A DNA stretch of 64,000 nt from Anaerosporobacter mobilis DSM 15930 (GTDB taxonomy: Bacteria > Bacillota > Clostridia > Lachnospirales > Lachnospiraceae). How positions within the stretch are numbered: position 1 is the first letter of the stretch; every line of letters starts with the position of its first letter. Shown here in pieces: positions 44,664 to 53,820 of the stretch. The translations under genes and the position numbers were made by a program. A model generated the notes under the pieces. That model was not told the origin of the DNA, did no database searches, and saw nothing but the letters and a program-made list of their open reading frames with translations. The stretch spans positions 1 to 64,000 of the forward strand of contig NZ_FRCP01000026.1 of assembly GCF_900142955.1 (NCBI RefSeq). The letters are read 5' to 3'.

Positions 44664-46802
44664 TCACCTTGTTCTACCGATGTTCTGTTCTTCCATGATA
44701 TCATCCATTGTAGTTTCTTGCTGATTATGCTCTTCTGCTGCTACTACAATTTCAATTCTATCTTTGAAATCCTTCTCTTTAAGGATATCACGGAAAGGTC
44801 CACACAGATAGTGCTTATTCTCTGCGAATGCAACAGCAGATTTAATCTGTGTTAACTGTTTGCACCGTTCATCAGATAACATTAGCTCCTGTTCTTTATC
44901 TTCCAAAGTCTTCAGAATATCATTATATTTTATTTCAATCAGACTGATATCATCAATCCCGAACTGTACCAGATGGTTCAGGGCATCCCTATACTTCCCA
45001 ATGAGCGTTCTTTCTTCAGCGTCATATTTTTGCAGCAATTTCACATAATCCTTACCACTACTCAGATTATCGCTCTTATCCGCTTCTTCCCGACTTGTTC
45101 GGATTCCCATTTTATGCTTTTGAATGGTATCTTGCATTTTCTTCTTCCGGATGCGTTCAAATTCTTCTAATGAAATTACCATATCTGGCTTATGATGTGT
45201 TTTCGGAGATTTCAAAAAATCAATAATTTCAGTTACTTGGCTGGCTGTAATCTCATCGTATTTACAGTCGAGGCGATAGTTTTTCGAGTCTGAAATTGCG
45301 AGGAAGAGGTTCCTTCGCTGGATTGTAGACATCGGGTCAAGGATTGCCTTGTTTTTACGAATAGTTACCTCATCCGGTTGAACTATAGCGAGTGTTTCCT
45401 CATTAAGACCCATTGCATCCATTCTAACCTGAAGATATTTAACTACAGTTACACTATCCATTAAAGAAGAATAATTTATCTTTTGAATTGTAAGTCTATC
45501 CACTTTTTTTTGCAATTGGGACGTATCCGTTCGACTCTGCTTTAACTCTTCATCCAATTCAGTGTTACTACGAATATTAAGTTTTTCTAATAGATGCAAG
45601 GCTTTGGATAGATTCTTAATTTTCCACTCAACAGACTTATATGTCGGATTACTATCTAACTGCTCTGGATTAGAGAATAGCAATCTAAAAATGCCCATTA
45701 TTATTAATAGTACTTTAATCGCAAATATTAGGAGCATCTCCAAGTCCGTTCTGCGCCGTCCTAAAAAAGTATATCGGTACACCCTAATATTAATGCTATC
45801 CAGATATTTCTTAATACGTTTCCGATTGAGCTCTGCCAGTTCATCAATTATTTGCTGATTGAGATTTCCGTTGCTATCTTCATAGGTCTTGTCCCAATAC
45901 TCCTGCAGTTTGTCTTTGGTATATTCCTGACCCAGCGTTTTATCCATAATTTTCTTGCCATCTGGCAATGTGTAGGTAATAGATTTTTTGTTTTCTTGAA
46001 CCTGGTACCCGGACTCCTCCATGATATTTTTATAATCTGACCAGCTATATGAGCTTAATTTTGCATTTTCGATATCATTCCTGGCAGATTCTTTCCAAGA
46101 GGCACCTTCTTGTTCTGCAACGATTTCAGCGTAATTTTTGCCTTTATTATTCTCTGTATCTAAGAGAACGGGGAGACCATACTCACGAGATAGTTCATCA
46201 TTAATCTGGTGCATCCGGTGGAGCTGTGACTTAGAATCACGAAATTTCGCTATATTATCTAAAGAATAAGCTGACATCAGGATGTGATTATGCAAGCACC
46301 TTGTGCTCATATGACAAGAGCAAACAAACGGAAATTCTTCATTTCCAAGTCTTTTTCCAAATTCCATTCCTATGTGGTGTACCAGCTCAGGTTCTATCTC
46401 CAGCCCTTTCGGAAAACTCTGTATAAAATGATACGCTTCACGAGCCTGTTTATGTTTTCCATTAGATTTTTTATTGCCTTTACAATAGACCTCTTCCTCA
46501 CTAATATGTTCTGATTTGGTCAGGTGATATTTTTCACTTATGATTCTGAACTCGGTCGATGCCGTTGCTGGATTACAGCGAAAGCCAGAAACTAAAATAG
46601 CTTTTTCAGCAGTTGTAGTTTTTTCAGGATTACTGATATAAGCAAACGCGCCATCAAGAATATTTTCTGTTATATCGGTATTGCGGTTAAAATTCTGGTA
46701 AACTGTGGTCGAGGTTTTCGACTCGTCCATAATGTAATCGAGGGCTGAGCCGATGCGGTCAGCTTTTGCTGCTCTTATTGGTATGGATTTTGATATAGCC
46801 AT
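44664..46802 (-). CDS. plasmid relaxase (MOBP-like)
   Basis: About 712 aa. The N-terminal relaxase domain has AYHFIQSFPKG, then HHIGMEFGKRLG and CHMSTRCLHNHILMSAYS, the His-rich metal-binding motif III with HNH, and a catalytic Tyr probably near residue 27 (LDYIMDESK) or in TVYQNF. Helical C-terminal domains follow, including a membrane-like stretch near 365-385 (LLIFAIKVLLIIMGIF), as seen in some Firmicutes relaxases. The ATG at 46802 has AAAGGATG upstream. It nicks oriT and leads the strand during conjugation. No type IV secretion genes are visible, so the plasmid is probably mobilisable only. Confidence 0.85.
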   Translation of the reverse strand: MAISKSIPIRAAKADRIGSALDYIMDESKTSTTVYQNFNRNTDITENILDGAFAYISNPEKTTTAEKAILVSGFRCNPATASTEFRIISEKYHLTKSEHISEEEVYCKGNKKSNGKHKQAREAYHFIQSFPKGLEIEPELVHHIGMEFGKRLGNEEFPFVCSCHMSTRCLHNHILMSAYSLDNIAKFRDSKSQLHRMHQINDELSREYGLPVLLDTENNKGKNYAEIVAEQEGASWKESARNDIENAKLSSYSWSDYKNIMEESGYQVQENKKSITYTLPDGKKIMDKTLGQEYTKDKLQEYWDKTYEDSNGNLNQQIIDELAELNRKRIKKYLDSINIRVYRYTFLGRRRTDLEMLLIFAIKVLLIIMGIFRLLFSNPEQLDSNPTYKSVEWKIKNLSKALHLLEKLNIRSNTELDEELKQSRTDTSQLQKKVDRLTIQKINYSSLMDSVTVVKYLQVRMDAMGLNEETLAIVQPDEVTIRKNKAILDPMSTIQRRNLFLAISDSKNYRLDCKYDEITASQVTEIIDFLKSPKTHHKPDMVISLEEFERIRKKKMQDTIQKHKMGIRTSREEADKSDNLSSGKDYVKLLQKYDAEERTLIGKYRDALNHLVQFGIDDISLIEIKYNDILKTLEDKEQELMLSDERCKQLTQIKSAVAFAENKHYLCGPFRDILKEKDFKDRIEIVVAAEEHNQQETTMDDIMEEQNIGRTR

Positions 46803-47084
46803 TAGAATCACATCCTTTCCTAAATTGATTATATGTTATCTAAAAGAATATGATAGAATGGCCGCCTACTTATATGCAATTGCCGTAATCAAGCAGTTCT
46901 GTTTTCATCTGATAATCACTTATGATTTAACCATATGCAAAATAGACAAATCTACACAATTTGCATTCTCTTGCCGGAATGAATTTATTAATTTATTGCC
47001 ATCAAACAAAGATAATATTACGGGTATTATCATATATATATCATATAGGTAATTCGATTCACTTAGTTTGTTGGGAGGATATAA

Positions 47085-47570
47085 TTGCTTAGATTTATAA
47101 AAGAAAATATACAGAGAATTATTTTGTTACTGCTATTATGTGATGTTATACTTGTCTCTTCCCTTTTTGCTATCACGAATAATGATGAAGCAATGGCTAC
47201 TGCTAACATGAAACCTTCCGAAATACATGAAGAGTGTAACCAGCTATTAGTAAATACTTATTTAACAAGAATTAAAAAAGCATCAGATGACTTCTATGAT
47301 GAATATTATACTATTTCACCTACTGTAAATTATTATAGTATTGTTGTGAAGGAAATTTCATTAGATAGCCGAAATAGTTATGTTACTTTTACTTCAACCC
47401 CTTATCTTGGACCGCATGACACCGTAGGTATTGATGAAATTACATTTATGGCAGATTTTCATGGGAATGTTACATTAGAAAAATTTAATCACATAATAAG
47501 TTATCATTTACCTTTCAATCTGAAAGACCTTGAGAAAAAGACAGTTCCCGGGAAATATGGTAATGAGTAA
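47085..47570 (+). CDS. hypothetical exported protein
   Basis: 161 aa from a TTG at 47085 with GGGAGG six bases upstream. An N-terminal hydrophobic helix (IILLLLLCDVILVSSLF) acts as signal or anchor, followed by a soluble domain of about 130 residues. It has no recognised family. The helix lacks a clear lipobox, so it is more likely membrane-anchored. Confidence 0.65.
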   Translation: MLRFIKENIQRIILLLLLCDVILVSSLFAITNNDEAMATANMKPSEIHEECNQLLVNTYLTRIKKASDDFYDEYYTISPTVNYYSIVVKEISLDSRNSYVTFTSTPYLGPHDTVGIDEITFMADFHGNVTLEKFNHIISYHLPFNLKDLEKKTVPGKYGNE

Positions 47571-47700
47571 AAGTGAAAGCCTTCCTATGCCCCTTCCAGA
47601 AATAGAGCCCAATAGTTTTTATGCTATGGGCTCTGATGATATTATTGTTATTCTGGTTTTCACATTCCTCCCTAAGGTATCATTTGATGTTTCTATTTGA
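47563..47700 (+). CDS. possible small overlapping membrane peptide
   Basis: A 45-codon frame beginning at an ATG inside the last codons of the preceding gene (AATGAGTAA overlap). It has proline-rich PMPLPEIEP and a hydrophobic SDDIIVILVFTFLP. The overlap is typical of translational coupling. It includes a strong hairpin (AGAGCCC.ATAG / CTATGGGCTCT) inside the frame, so it could also be untranslated DNA or a terminator. Confidence 0.35.
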   Translation: MSKSESLPMPLPEIEPNSFYAMGSDDIIVILVFTFLPKVSFDVSI

Positions 47701-47825
47701 AGGCATCACTTATTTTGTTTTTTTTACATTCTAAGCACCTTTTATGTTTTTGTTTTCAAGAATAATAGGAAAGAAGCAGAGGGGTTTCTCATATGAATAT
47801 TTGTTGTCCTATATTAATCCATCCA

Positions 47826-48692
47826 TTAAAAAATGCCTGGAATACAATAAGCCAATCCAAACCCTAAAGTAAAGGAAACGGCATTAGCCGTCAATGCATA
47901 TATACCTGGCTTCCATCCTGGTATTTCTTTTTGGCTGTTCTTTTTTAGATACCAAGTATAAAGAACAGCTTCCATAATAAATACTGCAACTTCCAGAAGT
48001 ATATAGAATACTATAAATGCCAGTTCTCCAGAATGATAATTTATAATATTCAGTGCGATATTCAGTGCAATCTGTGTTATGACGTTAACAAATATGATAA
48101 ATCGAAATTGCTTTCTTTCCCCAAATCCGAATACCAGTGCTATACCAAGTTCAGCAATAATAGTAAGTAATATTCGAACAATCAGGGAAAGCGTTTCATT
48201 CGTATACTCATAGGATTTTTTAGCAGAAATATCTGTATTAGAAACCTCCGCCGTGAAATAGCTGTCAAATGCATAACGTTCATAATGGTTTTCACTTATG
48301 ATAAAACTATCTGTTTCGGGGAAATACAGAAGTATTTTGAAATCCTGCGGTGGGTAGTATGTCCAGCTAAATCGATTCGACCCGGTACAGTTTTTAAAGA
48401 ACTGCAGAAAATAATACCCATCTACGTCATGGTACTCCGCAAACTTCAGAAAAATCTCATAATCTTCATCGTCCTCCTGATAATGTGCATATGTATGATT
48501 GCTATCATTTAGTGCCGAGAAAGGACCGGTAGATTTCTCGCTCGAAAGCAGTGTGGCATAATACGTTTTTTCATCTAATCCATTAAAATCAATCACCACC
48601 GATGGTTTGGGTCCTATGTCTGCTTTCGCAGTATTAGGGAACATAATAGCCATGATTAAAGCACAAAACAGTATAATAGCTATTTTCTTCAC
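47826..48692 (-). CDS. exported membrane protein
   Basis: 288 aa from a GTG with GGGGGAG six bases upstream. A signal peptide (IILFCALIMAIMF, cleavage at AKAD) is followed by DIGPKPSVVI and an extracellular domain to about residue 165, then four transmembrane helices (about 168-190, 200-220, 225-250, 265-285). The start DIGPKPS is shared by a widespread Firmicutes family of unknown function. It probably cotranscribes with the HEAT-repeat gene upstream. Confidence 0.75.
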   Translation of the reverse strand: MKKIAIILFCALIMAIMFPNTAKADIGPKPSVVIDFNGLDEKTYYATLLSSEKSTGPFSALNDSNHTYAHYQEDDEDYEIFLKFAEYHDVDGYYFLQFFKNCTGSNRFSWTYYPPQDFKILLYFPETDSFIISENHYERYAFDSYFTAEVSNTDISAKKSYEYTNETLSLIVRILLTIIAELGIALVFGFGERKQFRFIIFVNVITQIALNIALNIINYHSGELAFIVFYILLEVAVFIMEAVLYTWYLKKNSQKEIPGWKPGIYALTANAVSFTLGFGLAYCIPGIF

Positions 48693-48720
48693 AATTCACT
48701 CCCCCTTTCATCAATTTATG

Positions 48721-49359
48721 TTAGCAAATTCGTTCCTGTATACGATGAATCGCAAATTCTGCACTATCACGTACATCACGTATTTTGCTTTTTATATGCT
48801 GCTCCAAAACTGGAATATCTTCTACTGAACCGATTTTACCAAGTGATGCATTTGCATAAATGATTTCGTATTTATAGGCTTTTTCATCTACCTGATTAAG
48901 ATAATAATAAAGTGCCTGCTTACTTGCTGAGGTAGCTGATGAACCAAGCGCATTAATTGCACTATGTCGAATTAGCCATTTTTCACTCATTGATAGGGAT
49001 ATTATGATTTCAATAGAAATATCTGATGGAATTATTATTTCAGACAATCTATCCAGCATAGATGAGAGAATATACTTGTCTTTTTCCACCTTCATCAGCT
49101 GCAAATAGAATACAATGAATTCATTATCGGGATTATTTTCAAGAAGCTTTCCTAAAATAAAATATGCTGCATCGCGATATTTTTTATCCTTCGGCTTTGA
49201 ATTAAGCAAAATTTGTTCTTTTAAAGCTGGATAGAGAGATGCATCAGAAAGCATCTCAGCCTCACGGTGTGCTTTCCAGCTAATTGATTCATCTGATGAC
49301 TTTACTTCTTCTTTTGTAGTCATTCTAAGAATTAATTCAGCAATATATTCATCTGACAT
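48721..49359 (-). CDS. HEAT-repeat protein
   Basis: A 212-aa protein. Repeated helix pairs with the HEAT pattern are visible: KDKKYRDAAYFILGKLL, SEKWLIRHSAINALGS and KIRDVRDSAEFAIHRI. It has no catalytic domain. AAGGAG precedes ATG by seven bases. HEAT repeats act as protein scaffolds, so it may bind a partner in the neighbouring genes. The gene upstream (49408) is a small Cys-rich protein. Confidence 0.75.
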   Translation of the reverse strand: MSDEYIAELILRMTTKEEVKSSDESISWKAHREAEMLSDASLYPALKEQILLNSKPKDKKYRDAAYFILGKLLENNPDNEFIVFYLQLMKVEKDKYILSSMLDRLSEIIIPSDISIEIIISLSMSEKWLIRHSAINALGSSATSASKQALYYYLNQVDEKAYKYEIIYANASLGKIGSVEDIPVLEQHIKSKIRDVRDSAEFAIHRIQERIC

Positions 49360-49407
49360 TTTAGTCTCCTTCTCAGCGGGAATAATATAAAGGAATTACA
49401 TTCATCC

Positions 49408-49695
49408 TTAATCCTCAATAACCCTGCATACATCATGTCCACATTTCAAACATTTCCCATTCTGAAGGATTCCTAATCCCTTCTTAAAGGTTATCGTATA
49501 CCCTGGAGCTATTGTCGTCACACCGCAGGTTCCACAAAACACGTTCTGCAACAATTTTTTCCAGATATCTTCCGGAATGCTATTCCACTTTCTTAATGCA
49601 GCTATATCTGAAATATTATCCATAGATTCAACCTTTCTTATAAAACTGGCATGATTATTGAGTTTCTTAAATAACGTTTTACTATTATGAATCAA
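49408..49695 (-). CDS. small zinc-ribbon-like protein
   Basis: 95 aa. Two Cys pairs, FCGTCG and KCLKCGHDVC, bracket a beta segment and look like a zinc ribbon. The only start in frame is TTG at 49695 with GGCAGGAAT upstream. It lies 21 bases after the DUF3841 gene, so it is probably in the same transcript. Function is unknown. Confidence 0.65.
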   Translation of the reverse strand: MIHNSKTLFKKLNNHASFIRKVESMDNISDIAALRKWNSIPEDIWKKLLQNVFCGTCGVTTIAPGYTITFKKGLGILQNGKCLKCGHDVCRVIED

Positions 49696-49715
49696 CCATT
49701 CCTGCCAATTGGAAG

Positions 49716-50249
49716 TTATCGAGATATAAAGTTTTCAGCTTTTATTACCCATTCCCATCTCATTTCCCATAGTGTGGCTTGTGTTGTAAGGTATTGATGT
49801 TGCTCACCATCATAAGAACAATCTATATCAAATATATTCTCCCAACTTTTTTTCTTTTCTTCTTGAGAATAAATAGCTTCTTCACAATGAGGAAATATGA
49901 TATCCCCGTTATTCAAAACTACATGCCAATAATCAAAATCAGATAGCAATACAAAATTTTCTGGAACGTCAACTGTTAGCAGTACAATTGGCGAGCCCTT
50001 CGTTCCCCAGTGACGGCCATGAGCTCTCATATCAAGCCTTTTCCGCTCTCCTTCCCACTTATACCACGCCCAAACAGGGAAGATAACACCTTCCGGTGAG
50101 TTACCGATACGTTTGGTCATTTGGCCTGACATCCATAGATAAGCTTCTGTAAAGGAATCGTCACAAAGATGTGCTTCATTTGCTCTCAGCACTCCACTTT
50201 TTCTCATCTTTTCATATGCACTCTTATGTTGTATTGTCCATAAAATCAT
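49716..50249 (-). CDS. DUF3841 family protein
   Basis: About 177 aa. MILWTIQHKSAYEKM is the typical DUF3841 start, and later blocks VWAWYKWEGERKRLDMR and VLLSDFDYWHVVLN match the family. GGAGAG lies four bases before the ATG at 50249. DUF3841 proteins are small, single-domain and of unknown activity; they occur in mobile and accessory regions. Upstream lies the small gene at 50304. Confidence 0.8.
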   Translation of the reverse strand: MILWTIQHKSAYEKMRKSGVLRANEAHLCDDSFTEAYLWMSGQMTKRIGNSPEGVIFPVWAWYKWEGERKRLDMRAHGRHWGTKGSPIVLLTVDVPENFVLLSDFDYWHVVLNNGDIIFPHCEEAIYSQEEKKKSWENIFDIDCSYDGEQHQYLTTQATLWEMRWEWVIKAENFISR

Positions 50250-50303
50250 AATTCTCTCCACAACTTCATATTTTTTTGTTGCACTAATATAATAATGGTT
50301 CTG

Positions 50304-50552
50304 TTACCTAAAGACCATTTCTATCGCTCTTTTATATGTCATTCCATAATCTTCTATAAAAATATCGATATTCTCTCCAGTAGCAAGTTTTATAACATTT
50401 ATTCCACCTAAAATATCAAAGTCTCCTTTTAATAAATCATCCTCTTCTAAATCCACAGTATCTAATATTTCGAACCAACCAAAATCCCCATCTTCCTTTT
50501 CAAAAACGGCCCATCCCCTTTTGTAATTGACTTTTCTCACGCATGCTTTCAT
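50304..50552 (-). CDS. small acidic hypothetical protein
   Basis: An 82-aa protein starting MKACVRKVNYKRGWAVFE. The start resembles an SH3-like or cold-shock-like beta barrel with a K-G-W-A-V-F-E strand and F-G-W-F-E. GAAAGAG precedes ATG. The rest is acidic. It heads the 50552-49408 run of small genes. Confidence 0.65.
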   Translation of the reverse strand: MKACVRKVNYKRGWAVFEKEDGDFGWFEILDTVDLEEDDLLKGDFDILGGINVIKLATGENIDIFIEDYGMTYKRAIEMVFR

Positions 50553-50727
50553 AAAATTTCTCTTTCTAAAATTTTAATTTTTATGTTTTTATAATATAGT
50601 GACGAGACATGACTCCCACTTTACAATCACCCATGCATGATTACAGGTTACACCGTCTTTCCACTGTTATTACTTTGCCTATATGCTTAAATATACTAAC
50701 ATAGTCAACGGATAAGTAAAGGTTATA

Positions 50728-52524
50728 TTATTTCTTTACAACTTCTTTATTATCCATTTTCTTTGCATTACATTGTGCATTATGCCTACTTAGTAGAATA
50801 TTCATCCTTGTTCGTCTGAAATCAGCTAAGCTGGATTCATTCAACATTGAAGCAAATAATTCTTCAACTAAATCGGGGTCAACTAAGTCTAATAGACTAA
50901 CCATGTCATCATATATTTGGGGATATGAAAGATATTTATCAAATGCATCCAAGAAACAATCTGCAACTTTCGTTAATTTTCTTAAATCAATAATCAAATA
51001 TGTAGTTCCCATAGAGATTGAGTTCAATGTTCTTCCATCGAATTTAATTCTTTCCAAAAACTTATAATAGCCATTTGTTTCATTTTCAACTCTCTTTTTA
51101 TAAATATCATTTATTAAAATTTCCAATTCATTATTCTCAAATTTTGTATCCACACCACAATATATGGAATAATCTTTTAAAAATTCTTGATAACTGCATG
51201 GTTTACCCCAATGCTCACTACATATCTTAATTAATTTTAAAACTTTATTTGTTTCTACATTAAATTTCTGTAATGCATCTATTGCCAAATATAAATATTT
51301 TATATCATAAGAAGAAGAGTAAGCATCTAAATTATCAAACCATTCATTGATTGATTTATATGTCCACTCTGACACATAAGGAAGATTATACAGATTCTTA
51401 ACAGCCATTTTACTCTTATATATCTGCGAATATTTTTTCTTATCAAATCTGGTCTGATTAATAAATTCAATTCTTCTATTTCTTGTATATTCAATAAAAT
51501 CATCATATCCTAACACTGAAATCAAATTTTTAATTTTCGCCATTTTATCTTGATTATTAAAAAAATAAACCGTGGTTTTTACATTATTATTTAATACTAA
51601 AGCCTTTATTACATCTTGGTCTGTAATATCCATTGAATGACCAAAGAAATATACACAGTGTTCTTGCTCCGGTTTTTTTTGTATTTCATCTACCCATTTT
51701 ACATATTTATTTCCTGTTCCCTTTAGTACTCTCTGATAGTATTTCTTAAATGGTGCAAATGTTGCCAGCATCTCTTCCTTTATTTTTTCTTTTGATTCAT
51801 CATATCCTAATACTAAATTACTATAATCTCTATTTCTTTGCAAACCTGCTTTTCCATGAATATAATCACATTCAATATTTGGTGTTACGTTATATAAATT
51901 TAGATAAGTAAATGAGTAATTAAAACTTATCACCTTATCAATATCCAAAGAAATAATATCCGGTGAAATTTCTTCGCATTCTTGATTATTAATAAACTCA
52001 TTTATATATATGTCCAACGAATTTATAACATGTTTTAAGTCTTCTTCCAAAACATTAATTAATTTAGCAAAACTATCTATTTCATCTTTATTTTTTAAAT
52101 ATTTTAAGTAAACACTAAATTCTTTATTTACATCTATTTTTTCATCAAGTTTTCTAATCTTACCGTCATTATAAATCACATCTTCTATATTCTTACAAAC
52201 TTCTTTTATATCCCGTTCAAAATCAATCCATGTGCCTTCTGGCTTGTCTTTAAAATATTTAAACCAAAAATTATGTCTCCAGTATGTGTGAAATGTTCTC
52301 AACTCATCCATTTCATGATTTCTTGTCTTAACAATTTTATTTAATTCTTCACAGAGACACTGAGGTATTTTTGATTTATCATATGCCTCCCATCTTTTTA
52401 CTCTTAAAGTTTTATCATATTCAATTAAATCATCTGTTATTTCAACAGACGCTAAAAAATTTTTATATGAAGTTTTTAATCCATGTGCTAAATCAAATCC
52501 ATTTCCTAATACCAAAATATTCAT
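50728..52524 (-). CDS. abiH: AbiH-family abortive infection protein
   Basis: About 598 aa starting MNILVLGNGFDLAHGLKTSY, the unmistakable AbiH opening (a Rossmann-type G-N-G-F-D). A further AbiH block, YFFGHSMDITDQDVIK, lies near residue 300. The protein is longer than many AbiH members: about 240 C-terminal residues have no recognised domain. AAAGGAG precedes the ATG at 52524 by about 10 bases. AbiH proteins cause abortive infection against phage by an unknown mechanism. It is a single-gene unit upstream of the iteron region. Confidence 0.9.
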   Translation of the reverse strand: MNILVLGNGFDLAHGLKTSYKNFLASVEITDDLIEYDKTLRVKRWEAYDKSKIPQCLCEELNKIVKTRNHEMDELRTFHTYWRHNFWFKYFKDKPEGTWIDFERDIKEVCKNIEDVIYNDGKIRKLDEKIDVNKEFSVYLKYLKNKDEIDSFAKLINVLEEDLKHVINSLDIYINEFINNQECEEISPDIISLDIDKVISFNYSFTYLNLYNVTPNIECDYIHGKAGLQRNRDYSNLVLGYDESKEKIKEEMLATFAPFKKYYQRVLKGTGNKYVKWVDEIQKKPEQEHCVYFFGHSMDITDQDVIKALVLNNNVKTTVYFFNNQDKMAKIKNLISVLGYDDFIEYTRNRRIEFINQTRFDKKKYSQIYKSKMAVKNLYNLPYVSEWTYKSINEWFDNLDAYSSSYDIKYLYLAIDALQKFNVETNKVLKLIKICSEHWGKPCSYQEFLKDYSIYCGVDTKFENNELEILINDIYKKRVENETNGYYKFLERIKFDGRTLNSISMGTTYLIIDLRKLTKVADCFLDAFDKYLSYPQIYDDMVSLLDLVDPDLVEELFASMLNESSLADFRRTRMNILLSRHNAQCNAKKMDNKEVVKK

Positions 52525-52569
52525 AGTCTCTTTCTCCTTTGAAGTTTCTATTTTGCATGTGATGCTCAT

Positions 52570-53317
52570 ATAACATCCAAATTATAACATATAGTTCATT
52601 AATTCACATCCTTATATTACATTTTTAAACATAATATACCTCTTCATTTATTTGCAGCGTGCACTTAATAGTTTTTTATTATGAACTATTATTAAAATTC
52701 GAAGAATTTTCTATTTTTATCATGTGAATGATAAAACGAAGCTGACAAGGTCCCCTTGTCTGGTGCTTGCTAAGAAAAAAAAAGTATTTTTTTGAATTAA
52801 ATTGCAATTAATTCGAATTTAATTTCCGATATTTTTTGATATTCTGATTCGGCTTTCCAAGTGATTTTGCTGTTTTCTGCTTCATCAATTCTACCCATCT
52901 ATTAATCTCATGATATAAAATTCAGGAAATCATATCACAAAAGATTCCAAAATAGCTGAATCAAGTCGTTTGTAGATAAAGGATGCAGTTTCTATATATT
53001 TCTGCCCCTTTATCAGCATAATCCTCTAAAATACAGCTCTTTATTTAAAAAGTATCAGTTAAGGCGGTACTTTAAAAAAGGTAGCAATATAGCTGGTATT
53101 GCTTTTTAATAAAAGTACCACCGTAGATGAGTATGTTTACAGAAAGAAAGTACCACCGTAGATGGTATCATTTCAAAAAAGTAGCACAGTAGCTGGTACC
53201 TCTTCTAGCAATAAAGTACCACTATAGCTGATACCATCTGCATTAATAAATATCATTGTAGGTGGTACCTTTTTTGGAATGTACCAGCTCTTTAATACCA
53301 TTCTATCAATCTAATTA
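52570..53317. other. non-coding AT-rich region with iteron array
   Basis: About 750 bases without a gene. An AT-rich stretch with long A and T runs lies at about 52770-52860, and an array of palindrome-like 20-bp repeats fills 53050-53300. AT-rich DNA next to iterons is the layout of a replication origin or partition site. Confidence 0.55.
53053..53300 (+). repeat. array of about eight 20-bp partial-palindrome iterons
   Basis: Clearest copies start at about 53080, 53115, 53150, 53181, 53216, 53250 and 53281, with a partial copy at 53053. Consensus is GTACCAC-C-GTAG-A-TGGTACC, with inverted arms GTACCA/TGGTAC. The period is 31-35 bases, about three helix turns, so bound proteins would face the same side. 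Spacers are only about 14 bases and differ, so it is not a CRISPR array. It is probably a replication origin, partition site or large operator. Confidence 0.8.
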
Positions 53318-53539
53318 TTATGATTGCTTACTAAACGGATTCCATATAAGCAAAAAACCTACCAACCAAATACTAATAGTTGTTAGGTCTTGATATTTCG
53401 CTGCTTTTATAATTTCCCGATATTTAAATTGCATCCATATTGATTTCATGAATAATCTCCATTTGCCTGATTGATAACCAACACCATAAGAAGTCGAATA
53501 AGTTCCATTCTTATTTTTAATTACATACCAATAATCCAA
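53318..53539 (-). CDS. small membrane protein, possibly 5'-truncated
   Basis: 73 codons from a TTG at 53539 with no ribosome site. One C-terminal hydrophobic helix (TTISIWLVGFLLIWNPF). The same frame extends upstream for about 22 codons of protein-like sequence (KITFAIRYEKSTV) until a TAA, with no ATG. It may be the remains of a longer gene or a gene with a rare start. Confidence 0.45.
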   Translation of the reverse strand: MDYWYVIKNKNGTYSTSYGVGYQSGKWRLFMKSIWMQFKYREIIKAAKYQDLTTISIWLVGFLLIWNPFSKQS

Positions 53540-53642
53540 ATGCGTTACTGTTGATTTTTCATATCGAATTGCAAACGTTATTTTATAAACTATTTCATCT
53601 GTGTCAGATTCAATTTACAATTCTTTTGTATGGATTTGTAAA

Positions 53643-53792
53643 CTATGACGCAAATATAGAAAATGGATTACTTTGACTCTTCAATGTATCCCAATCAAAA
53701 TCATATTTTTCGCTATCATTCCAAGTTGTCGATACTATACTAAATATTAATTCTCCATAATATATAGCTCAATAAGCATCATCTTCGACCAT
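53643..53792 (-). pseudogene. small gene with in-frame TGA
   Basis: A 50-codon frame starting MVEDDAY, then TGA at 53769-53771, then AIYYGELIFSIVS and WNDSEKYDFDWDTLK. Protein-like sequence continues past the stop, so a TGG to TGA nonsense change is a likely cause. Short, so this is uncertain. Confidence 0.35.
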
Positions 53793-53820
53793 ACTTATTT
53801 GTTGGTAACACTTCCTTTCC

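Noticed and set aside
53053..53300. CRISPR array
   Set aside because: The repeats are only about 20 bp, imperfectly conserved and palindromic, spacers are about 14 bases, and no cas gene is near. An iteron array fits better.
36144..53771. TGA read as Trp or selenocysteine in this replicon
   Set aside because: Other genes here (for example those ending at 35570 and 37909) use TGA as a normal stop, and no SECIS-like element is apparent. Nonsense mutations are simpler.
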